Below, piece after piece: positions 7,598 through 22,834 of a DNA stretch of 64,000 nucleotides. Each line of letters starts with the position of its first letter. Within the stretch, counting starts at the first letter, position 1. The position numbers were made by a program, and so were the translations under genes. Below the pieces are notes generated by a model. That model saw only the letters and a program-made list of their open reading frames with translations. It did not search any database and was not told the origin of the DNA. The DNA comes from Rivibacter sp049446155 (GTDB lineage: Bacteria; Pseudomonadota; Gammaproteobacteria; Burkholderiales; Burkholderiaceae_C), in NCBI RefSeq assembly GCF_049446155.1, contig NZ_JBMSEE010000009.1, positions 62,001-126,000 on the forward strand. Reading direction: 5' to 3'.

Positions 7598-9205
7598 TCA
7601 AAGGCGCGCACCGACGTGCAGCACCACCGAGCCGCCCGCGGGCAGCGTGATCGCGGCCGAGCCGCCGGCGACGCCGATCGGCATGCCGCTGCAGCCTGCC
7701 GGCGTCGCGCCGGCAGCCGGCGTGAAGCGGTCGATCGCGACGTTGCAGTACTGGCCGTCGGGCAGCGTGGTCTGGGCGGTGTAGGTCACGCCCGCGCCGC
7801 TGCGGCTGAGCGCGACATAGCCCTTGCCTTCGCGCGCAAAGGCAATGCGCTGGTTGTCTGCCCCGATCGTCGTGAAGCCGGTCATCGCAGCGCCGGCCGC
7901 GGCCTTGCGAAACGCCGGCATCGCGGCGATCGCCGGTACGCGGTGCTCGCAGATCCAGCTGCCCACCTGCGCCGCGCCGAGCGTCGCGGTGCAACGGCTC
8001 GTGCCCGGCGCGCTGTAGGTCGATTGCGTGATGCCGCCCGATCCGGGCGGGCCGGCATCGCGTCCGGCCTGAGATGCGCGGTTGAAGCCGTAGCTGGACA
8101 TCACGCTGACCACGCCCTGCGGTTGCGCGAGCGCGAAGATCTGCGCCTGCTCGTAGCCGGCGTGTGCGTGGTAGAGATTGTCTGCACGCTGGTTGTCGTG
8201 GTTGTCGACGAAGACGACGGACTTGTCCGCCGGCACCGAGCCCGCCGCGGTCGCCAGCGAGGCCAGCGTCGCCCCACCGCGGCCGAGGAAGGCATCGCTG
8301 ACGCGGTAGCCGAACTGGAAGTCGGTCACGTCGACCGCGCCGCCCGAGGCGTAGCCGACGCCGTAGTACTGCTGGGCCGTGATCGCCTCGCCGCCGTTGT
8401 TGATGACTTCGAGGAAGACGTAGGGCCTGGCGCGCCCGGCCACATCGGCCGCCGCATTCAGGCGCGCGACGATGGCGTCGATGTCGCGCGGCTGCATGTG
8501 CTTGGCCGCGTCGATGCGAAACCCGGCGACGCCCTCGGCATGCAGCGAGATCAGGTACTGCGCGATGCGGTCGCGCACCGCCTCGTCCTCGGTGCGCAGG
8601 TCGGCCAGGCCGGCCAGCTCGCACAGCTGCACCTGGGCCGCGTCGCCGTAGCTGTTGATCGAGCATGCGGCGTGAAAGTCGGGCGCGCTCCACGGCACGG
8701 CGCCATAGCTGGTCTTGCTGTAGGCGCTGCCCGCGCTGCCGGTGCCGGCGCCTGCGGCCATGTGGTTGATGACCGCATCCGCGTAAATGCCCACGCCCGC
8801 CGCCTTGCAGCGCGCGACCATGTCGCGGAACTCGGCCAGCGTGCCCGAGCGTGACGCGTCGAGCTTGTAGCTCACGGTCTGGTAGCGCTGCCACCACGGG
8901 TAACTGACGCCGCTGCCGCCGGCATTGACGATGAGCGCGTGCTCGCTGGGCGGCGAGATCTGCACCGCCGAGAAGCCCGCCGGACCGAGCGTGGTCTCGC
9001 ATTCCTGGGCGATGTCGGACCAGCGCCATTCGAACAGGTGCACGAACACCGCCCCCGCCGCAGCGGCGCCGCTCGTGCGGTAGGTCGGGTCGAGCGCGGG
9101 CAGCAGCGGCGGATTGCCGCCGCCACCGCTGCCACCACCGCCGCCGCAGGCGCTCATCAGCGCGATCGCGGCAGCACAGGCAAGGTGCTTGAAATGCATC
9201 GTCAT
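7598..9205 (-). CDS. Secreted/lipoprotein alpha-amylase (GH13)
   Basis: A 535-residue GH13 alpha-amylase cutting internal alpha-1,4 bonds of starch. The N-terminus ends in LMSACGGGGG, a lipobox with Cys as lipidation site and a glycine-rich linker, so it is probably anchored in the outer membrane or released. Catalytic motifs: GFRIDAAKH (nucleophile Asp), VFLEVINNG (acid/base Glu), FVDNHDNQR (third Asp). VFVHLFEWRWSDIAQECE is the start of the barrel in the animal/Streptomyces-type amylase subfamily. The C-terminal beta domain ends in SVVLHVGARL. Start chosen as MTMHF, just before the hydrophobic leader; a second ATG is two codons later. It follows the other amylase by 23 bases. Confidence 0.9.
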   Translation of the reverse strand: MTMHFKHLACAAAIALMSACGGGGGSGGGGNPPLLPALDPTYRTSGAAAAGAVFVHLFEWRWSDIAQECETTLGPAGFSAVQISPPSEHALIVNAGGSGVSYPWWQRYQTVSYKLDASRSGTLAEFRDMVARCKAAGVGIYADAVINHMAAGAGTGSAGSAYSKTSYGAVPWSAPDFHAACSINSYGDAAQVQLCELAGLADLRTEDEAVRDRIAQYLISLHAEGVAGFRIDAAKHMQPRDIDAIVARLNAAADVAGRARPYVFLEVINNGGEAITAQQYYGVGYASGGAVDVTDFQFGYRVSDAFLGRGGATLASLATAAGSVPADKSVVFVDNHDNQRADNLYHAHAGYEQAQIFALAQPQGVVSVMSSYGFNRASQAGRDAGPPGSGGITQSTYSAPGTSRCTATLGAAQVGSWICEHRVPAIAAMPAFRKAAAGAAMTGFTTIGADNQRIAFAREGKGYVALSRSGAGVTYTAQTTLPDGQYCNVAIDRFTPAAGATPAGCSGMPIGVAGGSAAITLPAGGSVVLHVGARL

Positions 9206-9228
9206 GGCTCGGTGGTGCGCATGGGGAC

Positions 9229-10935
<1,707 letters not shown>

Positions 10936-10939
10936 GAGG

Positions 10940-11830
10940 TCAGCCCTTGACGCCGCCGGCGGTCAGGCCGGAAACGATCCAGCGCTGTGCGGCGAGGAAG
11001 ACGAGCGTGATCGGCAGGCCCGACAGCACCGCGGCGGCGGCGAAGTCGCCCCACAGGTACTTCTGCTCATAGAGGAAGTACTTCGAGCCGACTGCGAGCG
11101 TCAGGTTGGCTTCCTGGCGAAGCAGGATCGACGCGACCGGGTACTCGATGATCGCGCCGATGAAGGCCAGCACGAACACCACCATCAGGATCGGCACCGC
11201 CATCGGCAGGAGCACGTAGCGGAAGGCCTGCCAGTGCGTCGCGCCGTCGACCTTGGCGCACTCCTCGATCTCGACCGGGATGGTGTCGAAGTAACCGCGG
11301 ATCGTCCAGATGTGCATCGCGACGCCGCCGAGGTAGGCGAGCACGACGCCTGCATGCGTCTCGATGCCCAGCCAGGGCACGTAGTTGCCGATGGTCTCGA
11401 AGATCGCGTAGATCGCTACCAGCGCCAGCACCGCAGGAAACATCTGCAGCAGCAGCATGCTGTTGAGGATGGCGGACTTGAAGCGGAACTGCAGCCGCGC
11501 GAAGGCATAGGCCGCGGTGGTCGAGATCGCGACGATCAGGAATGCCGAGATCGCGGCGATCTTCACCGAGTTCCACAGCCACAGCAGCACGGGGAACGGC
11601 GGCTGCACGAGACTGCCGTCGGCGGCCTGGTAGGGGATGCCCAGTGCGAGCTTCCAGTGCTCGAAGCTGATCTGGCTGGGAATCAGCGAGCCCGACGCGA
11701 AGTTGCCGGGGCGCAGCGAGATCGAGATGATCGCCAGCAGCGGGAACACCATCAGCGCGATCAGCGCCCACAGGAACGCATGGGCCGCGAGCACGCGCCA
11801 GCGCTGGTTCTTGCCGGTCACGATGGCCAA
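10940..11830 (-). CDS. malG: Maltose/maltodextrin ABC transporter permease MalG
   Basis: A 296-residue inner-membrane permease with six predicted transmembrane segments. The EAA loop that docks on MalK reads EECAKVDGATHWQAFRYVLL. LRPGNF and ATLTLAVGSKYF-like regions match MalG. The start is unusual: the codon at 11830 is TTG, placed 4 bases past the malF stop and behind an AGGGGTGA SD that overlaps that stop; a GTG at 11821 is the alternative. It forms the channel with MalF. Confidence 0.92.
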   Translation of the reverse strand: MAIVTGKNQRWRVLAAHAFLWALIALMVFPLLAIISISLRPGNFASGSLIPSQISFEHWKLALGIPYQAADGSLVQPPFPVLLWLWNSVKIAAISAFLIVAISTTAAYAFARLQFRFKSAILNSMLLLQMFPAVLALVAIYAIFETIGNYVPWLGIETHAGVVLAYLGGVAMHIWTIRGYFDTIPVEIEECAKVDGATHWQAFRYVLLPMAVPILMVVFVLAFIGAIIEYPVASILLRQEANLTLAVGSKYFLYEQKYLWGDFAAAAVLSGLPITLVFLAAQRWIVSGLTAGGVKG

Positions 11831-11834
11831 AGCG

Positions 11835-13445
<1,611 letters not shown>

Positions 13446-13452
13446 GCAGGAC

Positions 13453-14649
13453 TTACTTGCCCTGCATCCGCGCGGCGGCGGCGTCGAGCGCTTCCTTGGG
13501 CGACTGGCGGCCGTTGGTGATGTTCTCGAGCGCCGAGCCCATCGACGACCAGAACTTGCCCATCTCCGGGATGTTGGGCATCGGCTCGCCGCGCCTGGCG
13601 TTCTCCATCGTCGCCTTGATGTTGGCGTTGTCGGCGAGCTCCTTGAAGAAGGCCTTGTTCGCGGGCGTGCCCAGCGGCACGTCGGCATTGATCATCTTCA
13701 GGCCCTCGACCTTGAGCACCGCGCCTTCGAGGAACTCCTTGGCCACGTCCTTGTTCTTGCTGGGCGCGGCGATCATGCAGCCGAGCACGCCGACGAAGGG
13801 CTTGGCGGGCTTGCCGGCCACGTCGGGGATCGGCGCGACGCCGAAGTCGATGCTGCTCTTCTTGACGTTGTCCCAGGCCCAGGGGCCGGTGATCATCATC
13901 GCGACATCGCCCTTGTTGAAGGCGGCCTCCATCTCGGCATAGCCCGAGCCCTTGGGCATCTGGCCGTTCTTGATCAGGCCGGCCAACACCTCGGCGCCCT
14001 TGACCGCGCCGGCCGAGTTCACACCGACCTTGCTGGGGTCGTACTCGCCCTTGGCGTCGCGGCCGAACACATAGCCGCCGGCGCCGGCCAGAAGCGGCCA
14101 GGTGAAGTAGGTGTTGTTGTAATCCCAGAGGATGGCCTTCTTGCCCTTGGCCGAGAGCTCCTTGTCGAGCTTGACCACGTCGTCGAAGCTCTTGGGCGGC
14201 GTCTTCACCAGCGCCTTGTTGTAGACCAGGCCGATGGCCTCGACCGACAGCGGATAGCCCCAGGTCTTGCCCTGGTAGGCAAAGGCCTTCCAGGCGGTGT
14301 CCTCGATCTCGTCGCGCACCTTCTTGCTCGGGTTGACCGGCACGATCAGGCCCGACTGCGCCCACTCGCCCATGCGGTCGTGCGGCCAGCAGAACACGTC
14401 CGGGCCCTTGCCGGCGGCCGCGGCCTGCGCGAACTTGCCCGGCGCATCTTCCGGATGCTCGACGGTGACCGGAATCCCGGACTTCTTCGCGAACGCGTCG
14501 CCGACCTTCTGCAGACCGTTGAAGCCCTTGTCGCCGTTGATCCAGACCAGCAGCTTGCCGGCCTCCTGCGCCTGCGCGCCGCCCGCGAACGCGAACGCGG
14601 CAGCAAGGGCCGCGGCGGCGGCAAGGGGCTTGAGCAGGTGTTGATGCAT
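13453..14649 (-). CDS. malE: Maltose/maltodextrin-binding protein MalE
   Basis: A 398-residue periplasmic binding protein with a signal peptide ending at GGAQAQ. The mature protein begins KLLVWINGDKGFNGLQKVG, the MalE opening, and has EHPEDAPGKF, GPDVFCWPHDRMGEWAQSG, AILWDYNNTYFTWPLLAGAGG and MITGPWAWDNV, which in MalE carry the Trp/Tyr and acidic sugar contacts. SD AAGGAG lies 6 bases before the ATG. It delivers maltodextrins to MalFG. Confidence 0.95.
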   Translation of the reverse strand: MHQHLLKPLAAAAALAAAFAFAGGAQAQEAGKLLVWINGDKGFNGLQKVGDAFAKKSGIPVTVEHPEDAPGKFAQAAAAGKGPDVFCWPHDRMGEWAQSGLIVPVNPSKKVRDEIEDTAWKAFAYQGKTWGYPLSVEAIGLVYNKALVKTPPKSFDDVVKLDKELSAKGKKAILWDYNNTYFTWPLLAGAGGYVFGRDAKGEYDPSKVGVNSAGAVKGAEVLAGLIKNGQMPKGSGYAEMEAAFNKGDVAMMITGPWAWDNVKKSSIDFGVAPIPDVAGKPAKPFVGVLGCMIAAPSKNKDVAKEFLEGAVLKVEGLKMINADVPLGTPANKAFFKELADNANIKATMENARRGEPMPNIPEMGKFWSSMGSALENITNGRQSPKEALDAAAARMQGK

Positions 14650-14684
14650 GACGTCTCCTTGTGTGTCTTGCGTGGGTGAACGGG

Positions 14685-14700
14685 CCGCGGCATGCCGCGG
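14685..14700. promoter_or_regulatory. Intercistronic hairpin between malK and malE
   Basis: CCGCGGCATGCCGCGG is a perfect 16-base palindrome (6-bp stem, 4-base loop) lying between the malK stop and the malE start. It has no T tract, so it is unlikely to terminate. It could act as an mRNA processing or stability element setting the malK:malE ratio; this is an inference. Confidence 0.45.
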
Positions 14701-14708
14701 GTAATGGG

Positions 14709-15836
<1,128 letters not shown>

Positions 15837-15889
15837 GCCTTGTCTCCTGGGGCACCGGCCGTTGTCCGGCTGCGGTGAGTGATCGTGTT

Positions 15890-15904
15890 TGTAGTAAATA
15901 TACA
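15890..15904. promoter_or_regulatory. HexR-like operator over the malK promoter (site 3)
   Basis: TGTAGTAAATATACA has the TGTA...TACA arms and 15-base length of the HexR box and an A/T centre like the consensus. It covers the -10 element of the malK promoter, so bound regulator would block malKEFG and the amylases. Confidence 0.6.
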
Positions 15905-15925
15905 AGACGACCCGACCCGTCACAA
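15897..15925 (-). promoter_or_regulatory. sigma-70 promoter of the malK-malEFG-amylase unit
   Basis: On the minus strand TTGTGA (15925-15920) and TATATT (15902-15897) are separated by exactly 17 bases, an excellent vegetative promoter, with the -10 some 60 bases upstream of the malK ATG. Confidence 0.7.
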
Positions 15926-16000
15926 TCGGGTCAACAAGCCGGTCTCATTGGTGTTTACCCATAGAAAACGGTGATTCCGGCGCTGCTCGACAACCGATCT

Positions 16001-16015
16001 TGTAATATTCCTACT
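16001..16015. promoter_or_regulatory. Weaker HexR-like box before glgP (site 4)
   Basis: TGTAATATTCCTACT matches the left arm TGTAAT exactly and the right arm in four of five positions (last A is T). It contains a TAATAT -10-like hexamer (16003-16008) and lies 21 bases before the glgP ATG. No convincing -35 was found. Confidence 0.4.
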
Positions 16016-16036
16016 CGCCTCACGACCGGAGACGCC

Positions 16037-18490
<2,454 letters not shown>

Positions 18491-18569
18491 GGCATTGCAT
18501 CGCTCGCGCTCACGTCTCGAGGGGTCAGGGCGAACGGCGCCGTGCGGTCGCGTTCGAAAAGGCAAGCCC

Positions 18570-20759
18570 ATGCTGTCCTCCGACGATCTCGAAGCCCTCG
18601 CCGCGGGCCGGCACCGCGATCCGTTCGCCGTGCTCGGCGCTCACCGAGATCCGGCGGGCCGCTGGTGGCTGCGCACCGTGCTGCCCGATGCGGTCGAGGT
18701 CGAGGTGATCGACGCCACCAGCAACGTGGTGCTCGCGCGCCTGCCGCGTCTCAACGAGGCCGGCGTCTACGAGGCCGCGCTCGCCTGGCAGGGCGAGGCC
18801 GCGCCGGACTACCGGCTTTGCATCCGCTGGGCCCACGGCGGGCGAGACGCGCTGGCCGATGCCTATGCCTTCGGCACGCTGCTGCCCGACGACGTGCTCG
18901 CGGCATTGAGCGACGGCTCGCTGCTGCGCCCCGACCGCTGGCTCGGCGCGCATCCGATGTCGGTCCGCGGCATTCCCGGCACGCGCTTCGCCGTGTGGGC
19001 GCCGAACGCGCAGCGCGTCAGCGTGGTAGGCAGCTTCAACCACTGGGACGGCCGGCGCCATCCGATGCGCCTGCGCCACCGCGCCGGCGTGTGGGAGATC
19101 TTCGTGCCGCATGCCGGCTGCGGCGATCTGTACAAGTACGAGCTGCTCGACGCGCAGGGCGCACTGCTGCCGCTCAAGGCCGACCCCTACGCCTTCGCCG
19201 CCGAGCTGCGGCCCGCCACCGCGAGCGTGATCGCACGAGCGCCTTCGCGGACCCTGCCCGCGGACCGCGCCGCGCGCAACCACCGCCGCGCGCCGGTGTC
19301 GATCTACGAGGTTCACCTCGGCTCATGGCGGCGCGGCGAACACAACGGCTTTTACGACTGGGACCGCCTGGCCGCCGAGCTGCCGGCCTATGCGGCGGAC
19401 CTCGGCTTCACGCACCTGGAGCTGCTGCCGGTGGCCGAGCACCCGTTCGATGGCTCCTGGGGCTACCAGGTCACCGGCCACTACGCACCGACCGCGCGCT
19501 TCGGCGACGCGGCCGGGCTCGAGCGCTTTCTCGACGCCTGCCAGTCGCAAGGCCTGGGCGTCATCGTCGACTGGGTGCCGGCGCACTTTCCGAGCGACGC
19601 GCACGCGCTGGCGCGCTTCGACGGCAGCGCGCTGTACGAGTACGCCGACCCGCGCGAGGGTTTCCACCGCGACTGGAACACCCTCATCTACAACTTCGCG
19701 CGCAATGAGGTGAAGAGCTTCCTCACCGGCGCGGCGCTGCACTGGCTGCAGGACTGGGGCATCGACGGCCTGCGCGTCGACGCGGTCGCCTCGATGCTCT
19801 ACCGCGACTACAGCCGCGCGAGCGGCGAATGGCTGCCCAACGTTCACGGCGGGCGCGAGAACCTCGAGGCCGTCGCGCTGCTGCGCCATCTCAACGAGGC
19901 GGTGGGCCGCGAGGCCGAGGGTCGCGTCACCATCGCCGAGGAGTCGACCGCCTGGCCCGGCGTCTCGCGGCCGGTCTCGGCCGGCGGCCTGGGCTTCCAC
20001 TACAAGTGGAACATGGGCTGGATGCACGACACGCTGAAGGTCTTCGCCAAGGACCCGATCCACCGCCGCCATCACCACGACGAGCTGACCTTCAGCCTGG
20101 TCTACGCCTTCGACGAGAACTTCGTGCTGCCGCTCTCGCACGACGAGGTCGTGCACGGCAAGGGCTCACTGCTCGGCAAGATGCCTGGCGACGAATGGCA
20201 GCGTTTTGCCAACCTGCGCGCACTGCTGGCCTGCATGTGGACGCACCCGGGCAAGAAGCTGCTGTTCATGGGCGGCGAGTTCGCTCAGCAGCGCGAGTGG
20301 AACCACGATGTCGCGCTCGACTGGCACCTGCTCGAGGAGCCGCACGGCCGCCACCTCGGCGTGCAGCGCCTCGTGCGCGACCTCAACCGGCTCTACCGCG
20401 AGCAGCCGGCGCTGCACGCGCGCGACTGCGAGCCCGAGGGCTTCGAGTGGATCGAGGCCAAGGACGCCGAGCGATCGGTGCTCGCCTACCTGCGCCACGA
20501 CGGCGAAGGCCGCACGCTGCTGGTCGCCGCCAACCTGACGCCCGTGCCGCGCGAGGGCTATCGCGTCGGCGTGAACGGACCCGGCCGCTGGCGCGAAGTG
20601 CTCAATACGGATGCGGCGGCCTACGGCGGCAGCAACCTCGGCAACGGCCTCGGCCCCGTCGCCGCGCAGCCGCAGGGCGCGCACGGGCGATCGCACTCGA
20701 TCGATATCGTGCTGCCGCCGCTGGCGGTGGTGGTGTTCGAGCCGGTGGCGCGGACGTGA
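18570..20759 (+). CDS. glgB: 1,4-alpha-glucan branching enzyme
   Basis: A 729-residue GH13 branching enzyme, the same size as E. coli GlgB. An N-terminal N1 domain (residues about 5-100; RHRDPFAVLGAH) is followed by CBM48 (VVGSFNHWDGRRHPM) and the barrel with GLRVDAVASMLYRDYSR (nucleophile), TIAEESTAWPGV (acid/base) and LPLSHDEVVHGKGS. It makes alpha-1,6 branches. The gap to glgP is 79 bases. The stop overlaps the glgX start by GTGA, so translation is coupled. No glgC or glgA accompanies it here. Confidence 0.95.
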   Translation: MLSSDDLEALAAGRHRDPFAVLGAHRDPAGRWWLRTVLPDAVEVEVIDATSNVVLARLPRLNEAGVYEAALAWQGEAAPDYRLCIRWAHGGRDALADAYAFGTLLPDDVLAALSDGSLLRPDRWLGAHPMSVRGIPGTRFAVWAPNAQRVSVVGSFNHWDGRRHPMRLRHRAGVWEIFVPHAGCGDLYKYELLDAQGALLPLKADPYAFAAELRPATASVIARAPSRTLPADRAARNHRRAPVSIYEVHLGSWRRGEHNGFYDWDRLAAELPAYAADLGFTHLELLPVAEHPFDGSWGYQVTGHYAPTARFGDAAGLERFLDACQSQGLGVIVDWVPAHFPSDAHALARFDGSALYEYADPREGFHRDWNTLIYNFARNEVKSFLTGAALHWLQDWGIDGLRVDAVASMLYRDYSRASGEWLPNVHGGRENLEAVALLRHLNEAVGREAEGRVTIAEESTAWPGVSRPVSAGGLGFHYKWNMGWMHDTLKVFAKDPIHRRHHHDELTFSLVYAFDENFVLPLSHDEVVHGKGSLLGKMPGDEWQRFANLRALLACMWTHPGKKLLFMGGEFAQQREWNHDVALDWHLLEEPHGRHLGVQRLVRDLNRLYREQPALHARDCEPEGFEWIEAKDAERSVLAYLRHDGEGRTLLVAANLTPVPREGYRVGVNGPGRWREVLNTDAAAYGGSNLGNGLGPVAAQPQGAHGRSHSIDIVLPPLAVVVFEPVART

Positions 20760-22834
20760 CGCTGGTGCTCGAGCGCGGCCTCGCGCATCCGCTCGGTGTC
20801 ACGCCGCGCGACGGCGGCATCAACATCGCCGTGTTCGCCTCGCACGCAACGCGCGTCGAGCTGTGCCTGTTCGACGCCGAGGGCCGCACCGAATGGGCTC
20901 GCGTCGCGCTGCCGGCCGAGAGCGACGGCGTCTGGCACGGCTTCGTGCCGGGCCTGGGCGCCGGCACCGTGTACGGCCTGCGCGTGCACGGCCCCTACGA
21001 TCCCGCGGCCGGCCATCGTCACAACCCGCACAAACTGCTGCTCGATCCGACCGCGCGCGAGATCGTCGGGACCTTCGAATGGCGCGACGAGCACTTCGGC
21101 TTCACGCGCGGCCATCCGCACGGGCAGCGCACCCCGGACGCGCGCGACAATGCGGCCTGGGCGCTGAAGGCGCGCGTCGCCGAGCCGCTGCCGGCCGCGA
21201 AGCCGCACCTGCCGCGCCCGCTGGCCGACAGCGTTCTCTACGAGCTGCACGTCAAGGGCTTCACCCGAAGGCTCGAGGCCGTGCCCGAGCGCCTGCGCGG
21301 CACCTACGCCGGCCTGGCGCATCCGGCCGCGATCGAGCACCTTTCGAGGCTCGGCGTGACCACGCTGTCGCTGCTGCCGGTGCACTACGCGCTCAGCGAG
21401 GAGCGGCTCGGCGCGCCGGGCCTGTCGAACTACTGGGGCTACAACACGCTGGGCTTCTTCGCGCCCGACCCGCGCTGGTCCGTCACGCCGGGCGACCCCG
21501 CCGCCACGCGGCGCGAGTTCCGCGCGATGGTCGACGCCTTGCACGACGCCGGCTTCGACGTGCTGCTCGACGTCGTCTACAACCACACCGCCGAAGGCGA
21601 CGAGCGCGGGCCGACGTTGTCGTTCCGAGGCCTCGACAACGCGAGCTGGTACCGCCTCGCCCACGACGACCGCGCGCGCTACGACAACGTCACCGGCTGC
21701 GGCAACACCGTGGCCGTTGCGCATCCGCGCGTGACGCAGTTCGTGCTCGACTCGCTGCGCCACTGGCGCGCCGAGATGGGCGTCGACGGCTTTCGCTTCG
21801 ACCTCGCGCCGGTGCTGGGCCGTCGTCCGATGGACGAAGGCGGCGGATTCGACCCGCGCGCTGCCTTCTTCACTGCGCTGGCGCAGGATCCCGTGCTGGC
21901 GCCCTGTCATCTGGTGGCCGAACCCTGGGATGGCGGCATGCAGGGTTACCAGCTCGGCCGCTTTCCGCACCGCTTCGCCGAGTGGAACGACCGCGTTCGC
22001 GACGGCGCGCGGCAGTACTGGCTTGCGCGCAGCATCGGTCGCGGCGAGTTCGCGCGCCGCTTCGCCGGTTCCAGCGACCTGTTCGACCACGGACGGCGCA
22101 GGCCGAGCGCGTCGGTCAATCACGTCGCCTCGCACGACGGCTTCACGCTGGCCGACGTGGTGAGCTACAGCCAGCGCCACAACCACGCGAACGGGGAGCA
22201 CAACCGCGACGGCCACCAGGCGAACTTCAGCATCAACTGCGGCGTCGAGGGAGCGAGCGAGGATGCCCGCATCGTTGCGATTCGCGCCCGCCACGTTCGC
22301 TGCCTGCTGGCCACCGCGCTGCTCGCGCAGGGTACGCCGATGCTGCTGGCCGGCGACGAGCTCGGCCGAACCCAGCGCGGCAACAACAACGCCTATTGCC
22401 AGGACAACGAGATCAGCTGGATCGACTGGGCACACGCCGACGCCGCGCGCATCGCCACGACCGCGCGCCTGATCGCGCTGCGCCGCGCGCTGCCGGCGCT
22501 GCGCCAGGACCGCTGGCTCGGCGACGAGGCGCAGTGGCTGCATCCGCAGGGTCACGCGATGAGCATCGCCGACTGGCACGAGGCGGGGCGCCACGCCTTC
22601 GCCCTGCGCCTCGCGCCGCCGCCCGAGGCGAGCGACAGCCCGGCTGCGCTGGTCCTCTTCAACCCCGAGCCGCAGGCCGTCACGTTCGCACTGCCCGCGG
22701 GCCGCTGGACGCGGCACTTCGACGCGGCCGAGGACGTGCCCGCGCCGCCGCAGGCGATCGACGCGACGCACTGCGAAATCGCTGCACACACTCTCGCGCT
22801 GCTGGTCGAGCGCGACCTTGCCCCACCGACATGA
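20756..22834 (+). CDS. glgX: Glycogen debranching enzyme
   Basis: A 692-residue GH13 isoamylase-type enzyme removing short alpha-1,6 branches. N-terminal CBM48-like region (GINIAVFASHATRVELCLFD), then YELHVKGFT, LLDVVYNHTAEGDE, GFRFDLAPVLG (nucleophile), LVAEPWDGG (acid/base) and VASHDGFTL. The start is a GTG that overlaps the glgB stop by four bases (GTGA), and the family N-terminus (lead-in GLAHPLGVTPRDGG) fits it. Its stop overlaps the malQ start as ATGA. Works after GlgP has shortened outer chains. Confidence 0.94.
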   Translation: MTLVLERGLAHPLGVTPRDGGINIAVFASHATRVELCLFDAEGRTEWARVALPAESDGVWHGFVPGLGAGTVYGLRVHGPYDPAAGHRHNPHKLLLDPTAREIVGTFEWRDEHFGFTRGHPHGQRTPDARDNAAWALKARVAEPLPAAKPHLPRPLADSVLYELHVKGFTRRLEAVPERLRGTYAGLAHPAAIEHLSRLGVTTLSLLPVHYALSEERLGAPGLSNYWGYNTLGFFAPDPRWSVTPGDPAATRREFRAMVDALHDAGFDVLLDVVYNHTAEGDERGPTLSFRGLDNASWYRLAHDDRARYDNVTGCGNTVAVAHPRVTQFVLDSLRHWRAEMGVDGFRFDLAPVLGRRPMDEGGGFDPRAAFFTALAQDPVLAPCHLVAEPWDGGMQGYQLGRFPHRFAEWNDRVRDGARQYWLARSIGRGEFARRFAGSSDLFDHGRRRPSASVNHVASHDGFTLADVVSYSQRHNHANGEHNRDGHQANFSINCGVEGASEDARIVAIRARHVRCLLATALLAQGTPMLLAGDELGRTQRGNNNAYCQDNEISWIDWAHADAARIATTARLIALRRALPALRQDRWLGDEAQWLHPQGHAMSIADWHEAGRHAFALRLAPPPEASDSPAALVLFNPEPQAVTFALPAGRWTRHFDAAEDVPAPPQAIDATHCEIAAHTLALLVERDLAPPT

